Assembly (NCBI GenBank): GCA_006384855.1
Contig: VCJN01000570.1
Location: 62,001 to 126,000, forward strand
Direction of reading: 5' to 3'
DNA length: 64,000 bases
Origin: Tetraselmis striata
Taxonomy: Eukaryota; Chlorophyta; Chlorodendrophyceae; Chlorodendrales; Chlorodendraceae
Positions 12,141 through 23,559 of this stretch are shown here, one piece after another. Position numbers and translations under genes: made by a program. The notes beneath the pieces were generated by a model. That model had not been told where the DNA came from and did not search any database. It saw only the letters and a list, made by a program, of their open reading frames with translations. Each line of letters starts with the position of its first letter. The first letter of the stretch is position 1.

Positions 12141-13627
12141 CTACTCCTCATCCTGAGCCATGGCAGCGGCAATGCGCCCGGCGATCAGGTCAAGGTCGCG
12201 CTGGCCCGAGGGAGTCATCTTGCGGCCACCCTTTGGCCCGGTGTGCTTCTCCATCAGGTTGTTGGCCTCAAACTGCTTCAGGATGTGGCGGATGACGCCG
12301 CCGGAGGCGAGGGCGTGCTTCTCGGGGATGGTGCCGCGGTTGGTGTTGCGGCAGCCAAAGTTGCGGCGCAGGGCACCGGTGCCGAGACCCTGGCGCAGGT
12401 ACACCCGGCGAGCGATGGCGGCTGCACACAGCAAAAAGGCATAGGGCCGTCAGACACAGCCGTGGCGGTCAACCCAGGTGGATTCCATGAGCACACCGCC
12501 ATTGGGCCCCGGAAAAAGTCTGGAACGGGGATTACATGGTCTCGTGCGTATCCCCGGACATGCAGCACTGCACAGCGGTGAAATTTGCACGTTGTTTGGT
12601 GTTGCGATTGCCAGAGCTGTGTGCCAGGTAATCTGCTCCAGCGTGCGGAAAGCAGAGCAGGAAGAGAGAGGGGGTGTGCGGGTGGGGGCAGGGTGGAGTG
12701 GCGTGTGGAGGTCAATCACCTGCCCGGATGTAGTACCAGTCCGGGTCGTAAGGGGCCAGCTCCTTGTGGGGGCCGGTCTTGACAAGGTCCACCCAGGTAG
12801 GCACCTGGAGCTGTGGGCGGACAGCGCAGCGGGGAGATTGACGGGTCAGTGCTGTGACGCTGTCAGCCCTCACAGCAGCAGGAGCAGCGCAGTGCGCCCG
12901 GCGCCTCCGATGGCAGGTTGGAACTGCGTATCCGCCTTTGACTCAAGCTACGAGCAGAATGTCCACGTAAAAGTGCATAGTATCTGCACCCCTACAGACC
13001 GCAACTCACCTCCCCCGCAACCACCACCCCCCAAACACAGACGACGGCCTGCTGAGGGAGGAGGATGTCGTAGTGCCGGCAACACCCCACCTCCAAGCCC
13101 CTGTATGTGCCCCATTTGCCCAGCCATGAGAGAGCACATGATCCATGCAAAACCAGGATGAAGAAGAGTATGTCGCCGTACCCGAGTGTCACGCAGATGG
13201 TATACCCTTTTCCCCTTGCTGGCCAGGCCAGGGGGGCTGCCAGCCCGCACGCCGGCAGATGGATCCACTGCCTAAATATATTTCTTGGTGGAATATTACC
13301 CCTGATTTTGCGGGGCCCCTTCGTGCGGCAGCCCCTGAACGGCTGTCCCCACGGGTGCCTTAGGTGGCGGCGCGAGGCTACAGCGTCGGTAAAAGTGCGC
13401 CGTGCCCGCGCGAGCGAGGCTGCTTGGCGCCCGGCAGGAGCGCGGGGGAGTGGCAGCCAGGCCGGCCCGCGCGCGTTCGCCGCGCGCCGCCCCGTAGCCG
13501 CCGCCAGCTCGCGCCGCCCAGGGCACTCCAGCGCCGGCCGCCTCACCTTGTCGTTAGCCTTCAAGTGAGCGGCATACTCCTTGATGAACTGGTCCGCGGG
13601 GACGTCCCTGACCTTAGCGGAGCTCAT
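12141..13627 (-). CDS. RPS19: 40S ribosomal protein S19 (eS19), three exons
   Basis: Component of the small cytosolic ribosomal subunit, needed for 18S rRNA maturation. Minus-strand exons are 13547-13627, 12720-12810 and 12141-12421, with GT-AG introns. Phases match: exon 1 ends in phase 0, and exon 2 leaves one base that completes a GCC codon. The product is 150 residues, a normal length. Recognisable blocks are [28 protein letters not shown] followed by [27 protein letters not shown], and the C-terminal [20 protein letters not shown]. The stop is TAG 12141-12143. The ATG at 13627 was chosen because [10 protein letters not shown] aligns with the family start. Intron 1 (736 bp) is long and contains no second gene. 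Confidence 0.95.
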
Positions 13628-14190
13628 GGTGGCACGCTGAGCAGGGGTGGCGGCGAAGGTGGTGGCGGCGGTAGGAAGGGATGATGCGTAGGCGGACGCC
13701 GGCACTTTCTCGCGCTGGCGAGGCGCCGCCGGCCGGGCGCGGCGGGGTGGGAGCGGCGAACAGCAGCGCAGCCGCCGCGCGCCGCCACCCACGTTCTTCA
13801 GTGTATACCGTATATGAACAGAAATGTTCGCGTCGTTCAGTACCTGGTACGAGTATACTGCTTGTGATGATCACGCGTGAGCGTGGGCAACCAATACTGT
13901 ACGAGTGTACGGGAGAACACTCGTATTGGACCACCGGCGGGCGCGGGAGTATTAAATGGACACTACGCGCTACTGCTGCGCAACGACGCGCGCTCGTCGA
14001 AGATTAACGAGTCCAGTACAGTATCGCCAGGTCGTCTGGTTTTAAATAGAAGGTTTTTCACAGGTTTTGAAAATCATTGCCAGGTCTCACTGATGTACAG
14101 GACGGTAAGGATCACAGGTACTGAAAATCATTATTTATGGGAAATCCCGCCAGGCTGACAAACAAACAAACCACAAAGAGGGGGGAGGGC
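13628..14190. other. RPS19 upstream region
   Basis: No coding region recognised. The first ~170 bp upstream of the RPS19 ATG are very GC-rich and probably hold its promoter and 5' UTR. No TATA box or other site could be assigned. Confidence 0.4.
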
Positions 14191-14195
14191 GGGCT

Positions 14196-14335
14196 GTGGT
14201 GCGCTCGATGGAGCGTGCCACAGCAATGGAGAGTGGACCGGTCGGCCGCCGTGAAGGTAATTTATGTCCTTGATGGTGCTGGCTGGTTCCCGTAGCATGC
14301 ATGCCCGCGCACACGCGCACTATGAGCCCCGCGTG
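14196..14335. repeat. Direct repeat flanking the DIRS-type RT remnant, left
   Basis: Similar in the same orientation to 17250-17395. Shared blocks include GTGCGCTCGA, GGAGCGT, GCCACAGCAA, GCCGCCGTGAA and CGCGCACACGCGC. Both copies are followed by an AACCCCATAAA motif (near 14626 and 17428), which also ends the other tyrosine-recombinase elements here. A SINE has inserted between repeat and motif on this side. Confidence 0.6.
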
Positions 14336-14344
14336 CACAAGAGT

Positions 14345-14620
14345 AGGAGAAAGATGCCTCGTTGTCTGCCCGCTCGGTACAGCGGTAGTCTCCTAGTTAG
14401 GAGGTCTCATGATCGATTCCCGGCTCTGTCATTTCAGGGCAATATCGTCCGAACCCGTGTCGCGGGTTTTCCCGGTTGATCCACAAGCCCTTCGGGGTTC
14501 GGATGAGGCAACGGTCTAATGCCTATATATGCCAGACCTACGATTGAAGTTGGCGCTCGAGGTCAAGTTTTGGGTGGCTTTGGCCGATGACCCGGGGCGA
14601 ACTTTACTTTACTTTTACGA
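14345..14620 (+). mobile_element. tRNA-derived SINE, copy B
   Basis: The most tRNA-like copy. A box region is at 14371-14390 (GCTCGGTACAGCGGTAGTC), an anticodon-stem-like inverted repeat at about 14389-14404 (CTCCT/AGGAG), and the B box at 14410-14420 (GATCGATTCCC). The unrelated body and the 3' end (GGGGCGAACTTTACTTTACT) match the other copies. It sits inside the left end of the DIRS-type element, so it inserted later. Confidence 0.72.
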
Positions 14621-14877
14621 TGGTGAGAACCCCATAAACTATTCAGAATATTTATTCACAAGGAACGGGTGCTTTATTTTCAGGTTTGAGTTCGTAGCGC
14701 CATGCATCGTCGCGGAGAGGCGCATGGCGTCGCCGACGTCGCACCGCGAGACACGCCAGCGGGCGTTGTAGCATGGCAAGAGGGCGTTTTCGAACGTTGT
14801 GAAGCGGCCGACGGTGCAGACGCCCCACTTAGCAGTTAGCGATCATGCGAATCGATGCGGGTTGAACTCTCAATCGT

Positions 14878-16942
14878 CGCAATCAATTTCGAAACTGAGG
14901 CGGTCAGCCCAGATACTCTCCGATGACGAACGGACGATGTAGCGCACGGACATAGTAACACCGCGCGTGTCCATGAGGTACCAAGTTTTGCGCAGCTCGG
15001 CCATGAGGCGCGGGTAGCGAGAGGTGAGGTTGGTGAGGACGCCGAAAACCGCCCGGTTATTGTCCTCGTGCATGCGACTGTGATGGTTGTGGAGCATATG
15101 GGGAAGAATGACTCAATAGCCAGATGGACGGCTTTGAGCTATTTCATGATAATGTGCTCAGAGCGGTCATCGTCGTACCAAAAACCCTGAGCCTCATGGT
15201 GGTCATTCGCCTCACCCGCATTTAGAATGCCCCCCTGACCACACGTACGGCGAGCTGTCGACGTGTAGGTTACCGGTCTCGACATGGCGATTGATGGGCC
15301 GGCCGTTGAGTTAGATGGGCACGCCAACCCATCATTGCACGTCACGCTCGAGCTGGTGAATAGGATTGACGCGACAGGGCCAAGAGTCGCGAGTGTTGAG
15401 CACATCATGCAGCTCACGGAGGTAGAAACCGGTAGGGGCGATGTCAAGTAGCTAGAGGAACTGGCACTTGCCTGTGAGGGCGTCCGATTCGCGAGCAGGC
15501 AATCGCCGGCGGTCGCCTTTCGCATGCATGATCAAGCGCTTATCCGTACGAGCAATGACGGCGGGTTTTTCAGCTCGCGCCCGTAGGGTAGGCGAGCCTG
15601 ACATGTCAATTTCTAGCCCCAACTGCACGAGCTCTAGGGTGGGCCCCTTGTCCCTCTTGTTGGGGTTTTGCAAGAGGCCAAACCGCCGTGAGAGGTGGCG
15701 TCGATGTAGTCGCGCTGCTAAATGGCGGCAGCCTGAGTCCGAGCTAGGAACATGAAATCGTCCATGTAGGGCAACATGCGAAGATTAAATCGGCGCCGGG
15801 GAACTGGCGACATGGCGTGCCGTCTGCTTCGGGTTAAGCCGCAATGCCCTAGCGCGAGGATGTTGTTGGGCATCTCGAGCATGGAGACCGGCGCGGTTGA
15901 CGCGCTCCGGTGCTCGAGCGCCCGCTGGCGGTGTCTGCTCGGGGTCCGTTATGCGGCCCCTGCCCGTCGGCAGGTCACCAGGGGCGGCTGCTAATGTATG
16001 TTTTGGCATCAGTTGGCTCTTCTCGGTACGACCAACAAAAGAGGGGAAGGCCAGCCAGTCGGGGTATAGTCGTGCCACGGTAATCGACAGTGAAAAAGCC
16101 CATGTCCATGTGGGCGATTCCAACGGCGTAAGCCCAACCCGCGGGTCCATTTCTAGCATGTAATCTCCGAGGCGCGCCAAGATATTGCGAAAAATTAATG
16201 CGAGAGCGTCTCGAACGAAAGATCGCACGTCTCGCTGCAGCGGTTCGGGGGGCGAAGGTCGTCGATGAGCCTCCATTTGTTTGGTCCAATCTTAAAAACC
16301 AAGAATATACGTATCACCCATTTAGCGCAGTGGTCTCGCTCCCATGCCCCAACGGCCGAGAAGCGAGCCAATTCACCGTCCATAAACTTCTGTTGGGCTG
16401 GACTAGCACCCTCCATTGACACCCCTTGATGGAAAGACGCGGGGTGAGGGGGGGGAGGGGGGGCAGTGAGCTCATCCAAAAACGGAACGCGTACACTTAT
16501 AGAAATCCAGTTGAGAACTCGGCGATTCGCAACAACGGCTTGCCATCTGCCGAAATAGTACGACGGACGCGATGTGTCATAAAGGGGGAGTCGGGGGTAA
16601 GGCGGGGGAATCGCGGGAGGGGGATTTGGGGGAATCGGCGCGCGATGGATGTCGCAGGAGGGCCTCACGGAGCGCCATTTCGATCTCATCGCCCTTTCCA
16701 TGTCGGCGTTGGGATCCACGACGGTGCGCGGGACAGTAAAGATGCCGCGGCGTGGGATGGAGTATATAGCCATGTGCCCATTCGGCGATGGCTTGGCCAC
16801 TGGCAATGTAGTGTGACGTTAAGCGCTTGTATGCGCTAGCAGCCGACGGGCATGCGTTGGCATGCGCCCGGAGCGCATCTCGGCACCGACGCCGAGTAGG
16901 CGCTAGTATAGATGGAGCTATGCCCGCGGGAGGGGCAACCAC
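14878..16942 (-). pseudogene. DIRS/PAT-type reverse transcriptase-RNase H remnant
   Basis: Minus-strand polymerase of a tyrosine-recombinase retrotransposon, scattered over several frames. In order: a pre-RT region (16577-16942); RT entry motif FKIGPNKWRLIDDLRPPN (about 16230-16290); LARLGDYMLEMDP and YAVGIAHMDMGFFTVDYRG (about 16050-16170); the catalytic YMDD box, intact at 15757-15768; thumb LGLEIDMSGSPTL (about 15600); then RNase H pieces FYLRELHDVLN (about 15400), HVDSSPYVWSG (about 15250) and EDNNRAVFGVLTNL ... LMAELRKTWYLMDTRG (14885-15085). Frameshifts make it non-functional. No recombinase ORF follows; the DNA passes directly into the end repeat with its SINE insertion. Confidence 0.82.
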
Positions 16943-17151
16943 GGGTCATTGTTGGTCGACACTGGTCGAAGGGCTATAGGCGGCTTTTCCGCTGCCTCGC
17001 TGAGTTGCGAAGCGTTGTGGCTTAGTCCTCCCCTCACGTTTGTGAGTAATCAACAGCTCGTCTGCAAGTAGTAGTAAGTTTGGCGTCGCAAGCGGCGCAC
17101 ACCATCCTGCAACCACATAAAATCTAACGGGTTTCCTCCAAGGGGTGGGGC

Positions 17152-17177
17152 GGGGGGGGGGGGGGGGGGGGGGGGGG
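17152..17177. repeat. G26 homopolymer
   Basis: Uninterrupted G run just outside the pre-RT region of the DIRS-type remnant. Confidence 0.9.
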
Positions 17178-17249
17178 AGGCTGCGCTCACTGTACATGGT
17201 GCGATGGCAGAAGACCGGGACCCTCTTGCGCGGCGAAATTGCCGCGACT

Positions 17250-17395
17250 TTGCTGAGGTGCGCTCGACGATGGAGCGTAGTGCCACAGCAAAGAAAAGTG
17301 GATCGGTCAGCCGCCGTGAACGCATGTAATGGTCATGACCGACTCCCGCCGTGAACAACATGCGCGCACACGCGCGCTACGGGGCCGCGCTCGGG
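17250..17395. repeat. Direct repeat flanking the DIRS-type RT remnant, right
   Basis: Partner of 14196-14335. Direct rather than inverted end repeats fit PAT- or Ngaro-like split direct repeats better than DIRS1-like inverted ends. The assignment is by inference from these two copies only. Confidence 0.55.
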
Positions 17396-17769
17396 CTGTC
17401 GGACATCCGCTGGCCCGTAAAGTGGGAGAAACCCCATAAATTGTTAAAAATGTAGAACAATAATCGTACACGTATACGACCGGTACGGTACATGTAGAGT
17501 ACATGAACCTACAGTACTCGCTAAAAAGGTTTTCATGTACATCGGTAATGCACCGGTACCGCGCAAATTTCAGTCGTCGTGTTGCGTTTTGGCTCCCTCC
17601 CGCCATCGCTGAAAATATCTCCCAATAAGTCGCGGCGCTGATCGCCCCACCGCGCCGGGTGTGGCGGTCCGCCGGCCTCGGCCTCGGTCCGCCAATGTTG
17701 CCCCCATCTTGCCCGCCTGAGCTCTTGCGGTAGGATACCCAAGGGGGACCGGAGGGATAAAGGCGGGCA

Positions 17770-17791
17770 CCCCCCCCCCCCCCCCCCCCCC
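17770..17791. repeat. C22 homopolymer
   Basis: Uninterrupted C run in intergenic DNA. Confidence 0.9.
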
Positions 17792-18194
17792 GTCCGCGCG
17801 CGTATCGTCGCGTCGTGGTCCTGCTCGCCCGCGCGCCGCTCGCCTCCGCGCCTTGTCGTTGTAGCTGCCCATCCAGGGTCGGACCGAGATGGCCGTCGGA
17901 CTCCTCCCGCTGCATGGCCTCGACTTTCTCATGGCACTCCGGCTCCTGTCTCTTGGCCTTTGATGAGTTGTTGCCATGCCCGGCCTCTCGAGGCCCCGAA
18001 CGCCCGCCCCGCCTATAAGTGCCGGGCTTCCGTCTCCTCGCGCTCGCCGCCCTCGCCCGTTCTCACGGGATGGCTGAGGATTTCCCGAGTGTTCCCAACG
18101 GATCGGCTTCAGGCCGCCGCCGAACACTCCGTTGTACTCAGCCGGGATTCGAGTGATTCACAGGTGGAACACATACAGGTTGGGGGATGGGGGC

Positions 18195-18216
18195 GGGGGG
18201 GGGGGGGGGGGGGGGG
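18195..18216. repeat. G22 homopolymer
   Basis: Uninterrupted G run in intergenic DNA. Confidence 0.9.
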
Positions 18217-18689
18217 TAACGCCAGATCTTTTGCATGTCGGTCGCGAGCCGTACCGAGGTACGAGAACACGCTTTATCATTTCAAACCACCCTCGAAGGT
18301 AGGCTGCCCTTGTCCGACTCGCTTACCCCGCCTCCCCTCCCGTAGGCGGATCTCGGAGAGGCCGACGCAAGGCCGAGCTCGTAGATAAATTATCTTTATC
18401 GCAGCCCCATGTACATGGCCGCTGCCCGGCGGCACATGCAAGCGCTACCGGGACTACGAGTATCATTTGAAAAGCCCCCCGTTGGGCTCCTTCGGTCGTC
18501 GTCGCATGATCCGAGGAGCCGCCACAACCGGCCACCCCGCTCAGCCCTCTGCCGCACCCAGCCGGACACGGGTCTTAGGGGTTACCAGCGCCCTCCAAGT
18601 GGATGGAGGTGGGGGTGATGCCGCCGGGCCTGCCGTACCCAAGATCCTCCGCTCCTGGTGGGCCGCTACCTGGCGGCGGGCGCCTCAGC

Positions 18690-19250
18690 AATGCACAAAA
18701 AGGCGGCCGCCAGCCCGGCAGTGGCAAGTAGGGGGAATGGCGGCTCATTTATCTTCACGGGGTTGGCGGGTCCACGGCTTGCAGAGAGCAGACGACCGGG
18801 CGCACAACATGGCGGGCGGCGGGGCGCGGCGCTGCTGGTTAGCTCGGGCCGCGCGTAGGCGCATCGCGCACCGGGATCAGCAATCGGATGAATCGCGCAA
18901 TACCGCAGGCGGCCGATAGCACGGAAGTGGCGGGGCGTGATGGCGGCCTTACTTTCATGGAGATGGCGGGGGCACGACGTGTGGAGAGCACACGACGGGC
19001 CGTAGTGCAGCAGGGCGGGCGGCGGGGCTCGGCACTGGTCACTGCGGCATGCGGGAAGGCACATCGCGCGGCGGGAACATCGGCCAGAACCGCGCAAAAA
19101 CGCAAGCGGCGGCACGGCAGTGGGGAAGGGCACTCAGCACCACTTCGGTTTCGACGGGCCGTCGGCGGGCGGGAAGCGTGAGCGGAGTAGGGGCAGATAA
19201 GGCGCACATCAAGGTGGGTGGCGGGGCGCTGCGTTAGTAGCCACTGCGGC
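18690..19250. repeat. Imperfect tandem repeat, three units of ~190 bp
   Basis: Three diverged units in tandem. Each has a GGCGG-rich start, a GGCAGTGG or GGAAGTGG block, a middle with GGCGGGCGGCGGGGC, and an end near CACTGCGGCATG. The third unit runs into a TA-rich microsatellite. Confidence 0.6.
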
Positions 19251-19335
19251 ATGTATATACATATACATATACATATATATATATATACATACATATATAT
19301 ATATGTATATATATATATGTATGTATATATTGCAC
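19251..19335. repeat. TATATACA-type microsatellite
   Basis: About 80 bp of alternating TATATA and CATA repeats that start where the third ~190-bp unit ends. Confidence 0.9.
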
Positions 19336-20679
19336 GTACCATCAGCCATTTTGTCCGGGGCTGTCAGGCCTCCCAACCGCCTAGATAGTATGGGTAGTCT
19401 TGCCACGCCGAAGCACTGGTCGCGCCGGAGCGGCCGCTGCGCGGGACCACGAGGCAGATAGAGAGTGGTTTCGACGAGATCGGGCCTCGGATCGACAGTG
19501 TTAAACTGCGAATGCTCCATAGCGGAGCGGCTGCCCCGAGCGAGACTACAAAGAGCGCACGTGCGAGGCATGGTCGTGACGGCCGCTACGCGGGGCGGCA
19601 TGGATACGAGTACCAACAGTGGGCGTGGTACGGACAAGGTTGCGTGATGGACTATTGGGGGAGACACGTGGAGCGTTGGTGGCGCAGAGCTGCAGCAATG
19701 ATTTTACGGAAAGAAAGTAAGTGCAAGTGTCGTTGGGTTATTGAGCCATTTATACCCAATTGAAAGCGCAAAACATGCGCCACGGCAGGGCGCGAGAATC
19801 GATATTGAGAGTAGTTTGCGCTACTACTACTCTAGAGGGGGCTATATTCGCCGTTATTCAGTCACACTGAGGCGGTTGCGTGGGGTCCACGGGTCATCAC
19901 TATGGGGACATTGACAAGGTGTTGATCTGTTCAAGTGGTGATGTAGATCCGCGATGTTGTTAGAAGTCCATTGCGCGGGCGGAGCTGCATGATTGGATCG
20001 ATGTCAAAGGTGATACAAAACTGCGCTGCTAAGTCCGTTGCACTACGACGGGGCTGCATGGACTGATGTGACATGGTGAATGCACGAGTCATAATCTATG
20101 TGCCCCGCTGCACGGGGCTACATGGTTGTATAATGAGAGTAATGTGCGGTCGCGGGGCTGGCCTCTTAGCGATAACATGGCGCGGAGCTCAGCCCCGGGG
20201 GCTCCAGCATGGATCAACAAGTGCCGTTAAACATGTCGCTGTTGATTCGCCGCGACGTTGTGTTGTTGCTTGGGGACTGGGTGCAATATCTAGTGAAATT
20301 GGCCCGATTGCGCAACACGGAAAATATATTATATGGGGGTTCAAAACGGCGCTTAAAAGGGTCACAATATATCCAGTGACGTTTTGTTCTATACCAACGT
20401 AATAATGCAAAGATATGAAATATGTTCATATTACAAAGGTGTTGCGTTGATGTCATCGTACGAATGGACTGATGGGTAGCGGCGTTTTTGTACGATGTAC
20501 TACGTTCCATAGGGACTCGACTTATAGATGCCGCGTCGGCGCCGACATCTAACGTTGCAAGTGGCAACAGATGCGGGCGCACCCGTAGTGGGGCCACTTG
20601 CCCCGTCCATACGACACATCCTAACCGCAACCGCGCGCTCTGTCCCTGCCGGCCTCGACACCCATAACACGGGCATGTC

Positions 20680-20700
20680 GGGGGGGGGGGGGGGGGGGGG
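20680..20700. repeat. G21 homopolymer
   Basis: Uninterrupted G run in intergenic DNA. Confidence 0.9.
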
Positions 20701-21143
20701 TCTGTCAAATAGCGAGTAGTACAGCATCTATCCGCGGATGCGCACGGCGGGCCGCCATGATGGTATATGTACTCTTAACGATACTCGGCTGCCCGTGATC
20801 GATACTCGTACCGCGCCATGTGTAATGCGTGTACTAGGCTAACGACGACCGTGTGATATAAAGAATACGTCCGTAGGTGCGGCCATACATGGGGCAGGCC
20901 TAATAAGCCACAAGCAAGGACAGTCTCGTAATATCGATGCGAAGCATACTCTTACACCGACGAATAACGGCGTGGTATAGTCATGACGCGGTCGTGTAAC
21001 ATCTACTAAGCGATATAATACCACGCCCGTGCGGCTAGATTTTCAACCACCACCCACATCTATAGCCATCTTTGCACGGCCGACGAGCATATGCGCGGGT
21101 AACAAGAGGCACACGGGCCGGCCGGCCGGCCGGCCGGGTGGGA

Positions 21144-21164
21144 GGGGGGGGGGGGGGGGGGGGG
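21144..21164. repeat. G21 homopolymer
   Basis: Uninterrupted G run directly after the (GGCC)n stretch. Confidence 0.9.
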
Positions 21165-22579
21165 CAGGCGGGCGGGTATGTTAACATAGATAGGGATTAC
21201 GCCGCAAAGCCGTAAATACGGCAGCAAGGCCGGCACCACCAAGGGCGTCATCATGATATAAATATACTGCGGTGTATGTGGTATATTTGCCACAGTCGTA
21301 AAGCATATACAGAGCCGTATAACACACCCGTGCGGCCGGATTGTCAGCTGCCAACCCCGTATATAGCAATCTTAAAAATATATAAAAATAGATAAATATG
21401 TAAATGTAAATACATGTTATGAATAATATATTTATATTTATTTATATCTTTATCCGTATGTAACTATATGTAAATATGTAAATATGTATAAAATATGAAT
21501 ATAGTGTTATTCATATTTACATATATATTTATGAAAAATGTATATAAAATCTAATACATTTGTGTGGCGGACGGTAGACCCCTGAGCTACGTGTACCCGG
21601 CCGCCCTGGCCGCCTAATGGTAATAGAATTAAAATAAAATCCTTACAAATTTGAAATGTCTTACATCTTCGTTCCTGCCCAGTCTTTGATGCTGAAAATG
21701 CCAAATGTCTTACGGCCCGGCCGAACGAACCCGCATAAAATGCACTTATTAAAGTGCGTAGCGTGCAACATTCTGCATGCCATTTAATCTTTCCATTATG
21801 TCAGGATTAGGCCATCTCGAGTTGATTTGTAGTTCTAGGTGCCCCCCTTTTTGAGCGCCCCCTTTTTTCTCCCGTTGCATCCCCATGTACTACAAAGTGT
21901 TATCAAAAGCACTGCAAAGGATGCAATGGGGATATTATCTCAACGTTGATAATAAATGCTTGGAAGTACACATTGGCCAGTAAGCTAATGCCACATGCCA
22001 TATACGCACAAGAGAGGATAATTATGAAGAAACCCATATGATTATAGTGTGGAAGTGTTAACCCCTTGCTCTCCCGGCTGAATAAGCCTACCATACTATG
22101 GATGTGTAAGGATGGATGGACGAATGCTATGCTGTGCACTCTGTCACATAAGCTCTCGGACACTGCGCTTGGCTATGTTGCGCATGGACGGTGCTATGAT
22201 GCGCCGCGCATGTTCGCATGGTGGCACCGCTGAGGAACTATTGGCTGCTACTAAGTTGTTGCCCTATCGGTGCGCATGACCGTCCTGCTTTGTTGCCGCA
22301 ATGTTAGTTGCGCCTGCCGTTCTACTCCGTCCTATATTGTTGCGCACATGTATGTTCGGTTTAGCTCCGATCCCATGTTCTTACATGCAACACAATTATC
22401 CTCGGCATGGTCAATCAATCTCACTGACGGGCATGGTGGAGGTGGGTGTTGCGATGCCCAGTTGCGGCCCGCGGCCATGATTGTGCGGCGGGGGTGTCGA
22501 AAGCTGCCTATAAATAAACCGGCTTAGGGGCGCCGCCAAGGATAGCGAGCAAGCAGCCGTGGGGCGAGAAAAGCGCAAT

Positions 22580-22650
22580 ATTATAGCGTAAACGGTAGAG
22601 GCCACTATACTTCACTTTTGACTCACTGAAAATGGGACAATTTACTAGCT
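22580..22650 (+). repeat. Left arm of 71-bp inverted repeat around satellite domain
   Basis: Starts ATTATAGCGTAAACGGTAG and ends CAATTTACTAGCT. Its reverse complement is at 28640-28710 with three mismatches in 71 bp. Weaker similarity continues inward for another ~50 bp. The two arms enclose 6.1 kb that contain all copies of the ~185-bp satellite. Confidence 0.8.
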
Positions 22651-22996
22651 CACGCGCCAAACAATGTACTACAGACATACATATACAGCGCAAAGTACTG
22701 TACTCGCCGTCGCCGCCGCCATCCCTTATCCCGCCCACTCGAGTGGAGGGGGGGCTGCGCAGTACTACTAGTCGCTACTAGTATTACCTTTCCACCACCG
22801 CCAAGGCTGCGCAGAACCCAAACCGGGCCGTGGCAGACAGTTAGCGACTATTCATAGGAAAGGATCCCACGCGACACAAGCATGCATGGTCTTAACTTAC
22901 ACAAAAAGGCGCGAACGCCCGGATCCGTGACATGAATGGACTCCGCCTACCTTCGGCGTAGGTCTGCACGGCTGGTGAGTAGGCAGCTATAGAGAC

Positions 22997-23517
22997 TTGC
23001 AGCTCACGCTATCGGTTACTGCCATGCAGGCTGGGGTAGGCCCCATCGCGATGGAGGTGCCTAGCAACCCCCCCCCCCCCCCCCCCCCCGGCACGCGGCC
23101 ACCCTCTCGAGAGTCTGCCAGCCGGTCCGCCCGACCCGCTCGACCAAGGGCTGCGTCTGCTCGACGTGCCCCCACCCAACGCTCTCGTCGCGTGGCGGCC
23201 CTTGCCGTTGGACCTAGCCGGGCCGATACGCAGTCAGTGGCGGGTCAGGGGCAGGGCCCGCCAGCGGCAGACATGTCGCCGAGCTTGGCTGTCGCTGGCG
23301 ATGCGGGCGAGGGCTGGCCTACGCATAGCGATAGCCAGGCTGGGGAGAGCGGCGGGCAGGGAGCCGGCGCGTCGGCAGCCACACCCTGTGGACTTGCGCT
23401 CGCATTAGGCGGGGGTGGGGGCGTACCGGATGCCAGCGGCTCGGAGGCTGGTAAAGGCGCGACAACCACCATGCTCACAGTAAGAGCTGTGGAATAGGCG
23501 GGACGGAGGGCGGGGGG
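22997..23517 (+). other. Ala/Gly-rich open frame, duplicated block copy 1
   Basis: Open frame at 22997-23497 (166 codons) of low complexity, containing a C22 run (23068-23089) that would encode polyproline. From 23178 on it is nearly identical to 25657-26000. No domain is recognised and no start context or splice site supports a gene. Whether it is coding is uncertain. Confidence 0.3.
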
Positions 23518-23559
23518 CGGGGGGGGGGGGGTGAGGTTGTGGCCGTGCTGTGATGTAAT

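Larger units (their letters stand above)
17396..18689. other. Intergenic, nothing recognised
   Basis: No domain found. It contains a C22 run (17770-17791) and a G22 run (18195-18216). Long frames such as minus 17570-18127 are low-complexity shadows of GC-rich DNA. Confidence 0.5.
19336..22579. other. Intergenic, repeats only
   Basis: No gene recognised. It holds G21 runs at 20680-20700 and 21144-21164 and a (GGCC)n stretch at 21118-21137. An old direct duplication is present (about 20990-21075 and 21300-21375, sharing CACGCCCGTGCGGC-like and TATAGCAATCTT-like blocks). An unusually A+T-rich island lies at 21370-21560. A minus-strand frame at 21903-22163 (86 codons) has one hydrophobic stretch but no recognisable family. 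Confidence 0.5.

Noticed and set aside
14345-14430. A functional tRNA gene
   Set aside because: Acceptor and D arms do not pair, and the sequence continues into the SINE body; treated as a tRNA-derived head.
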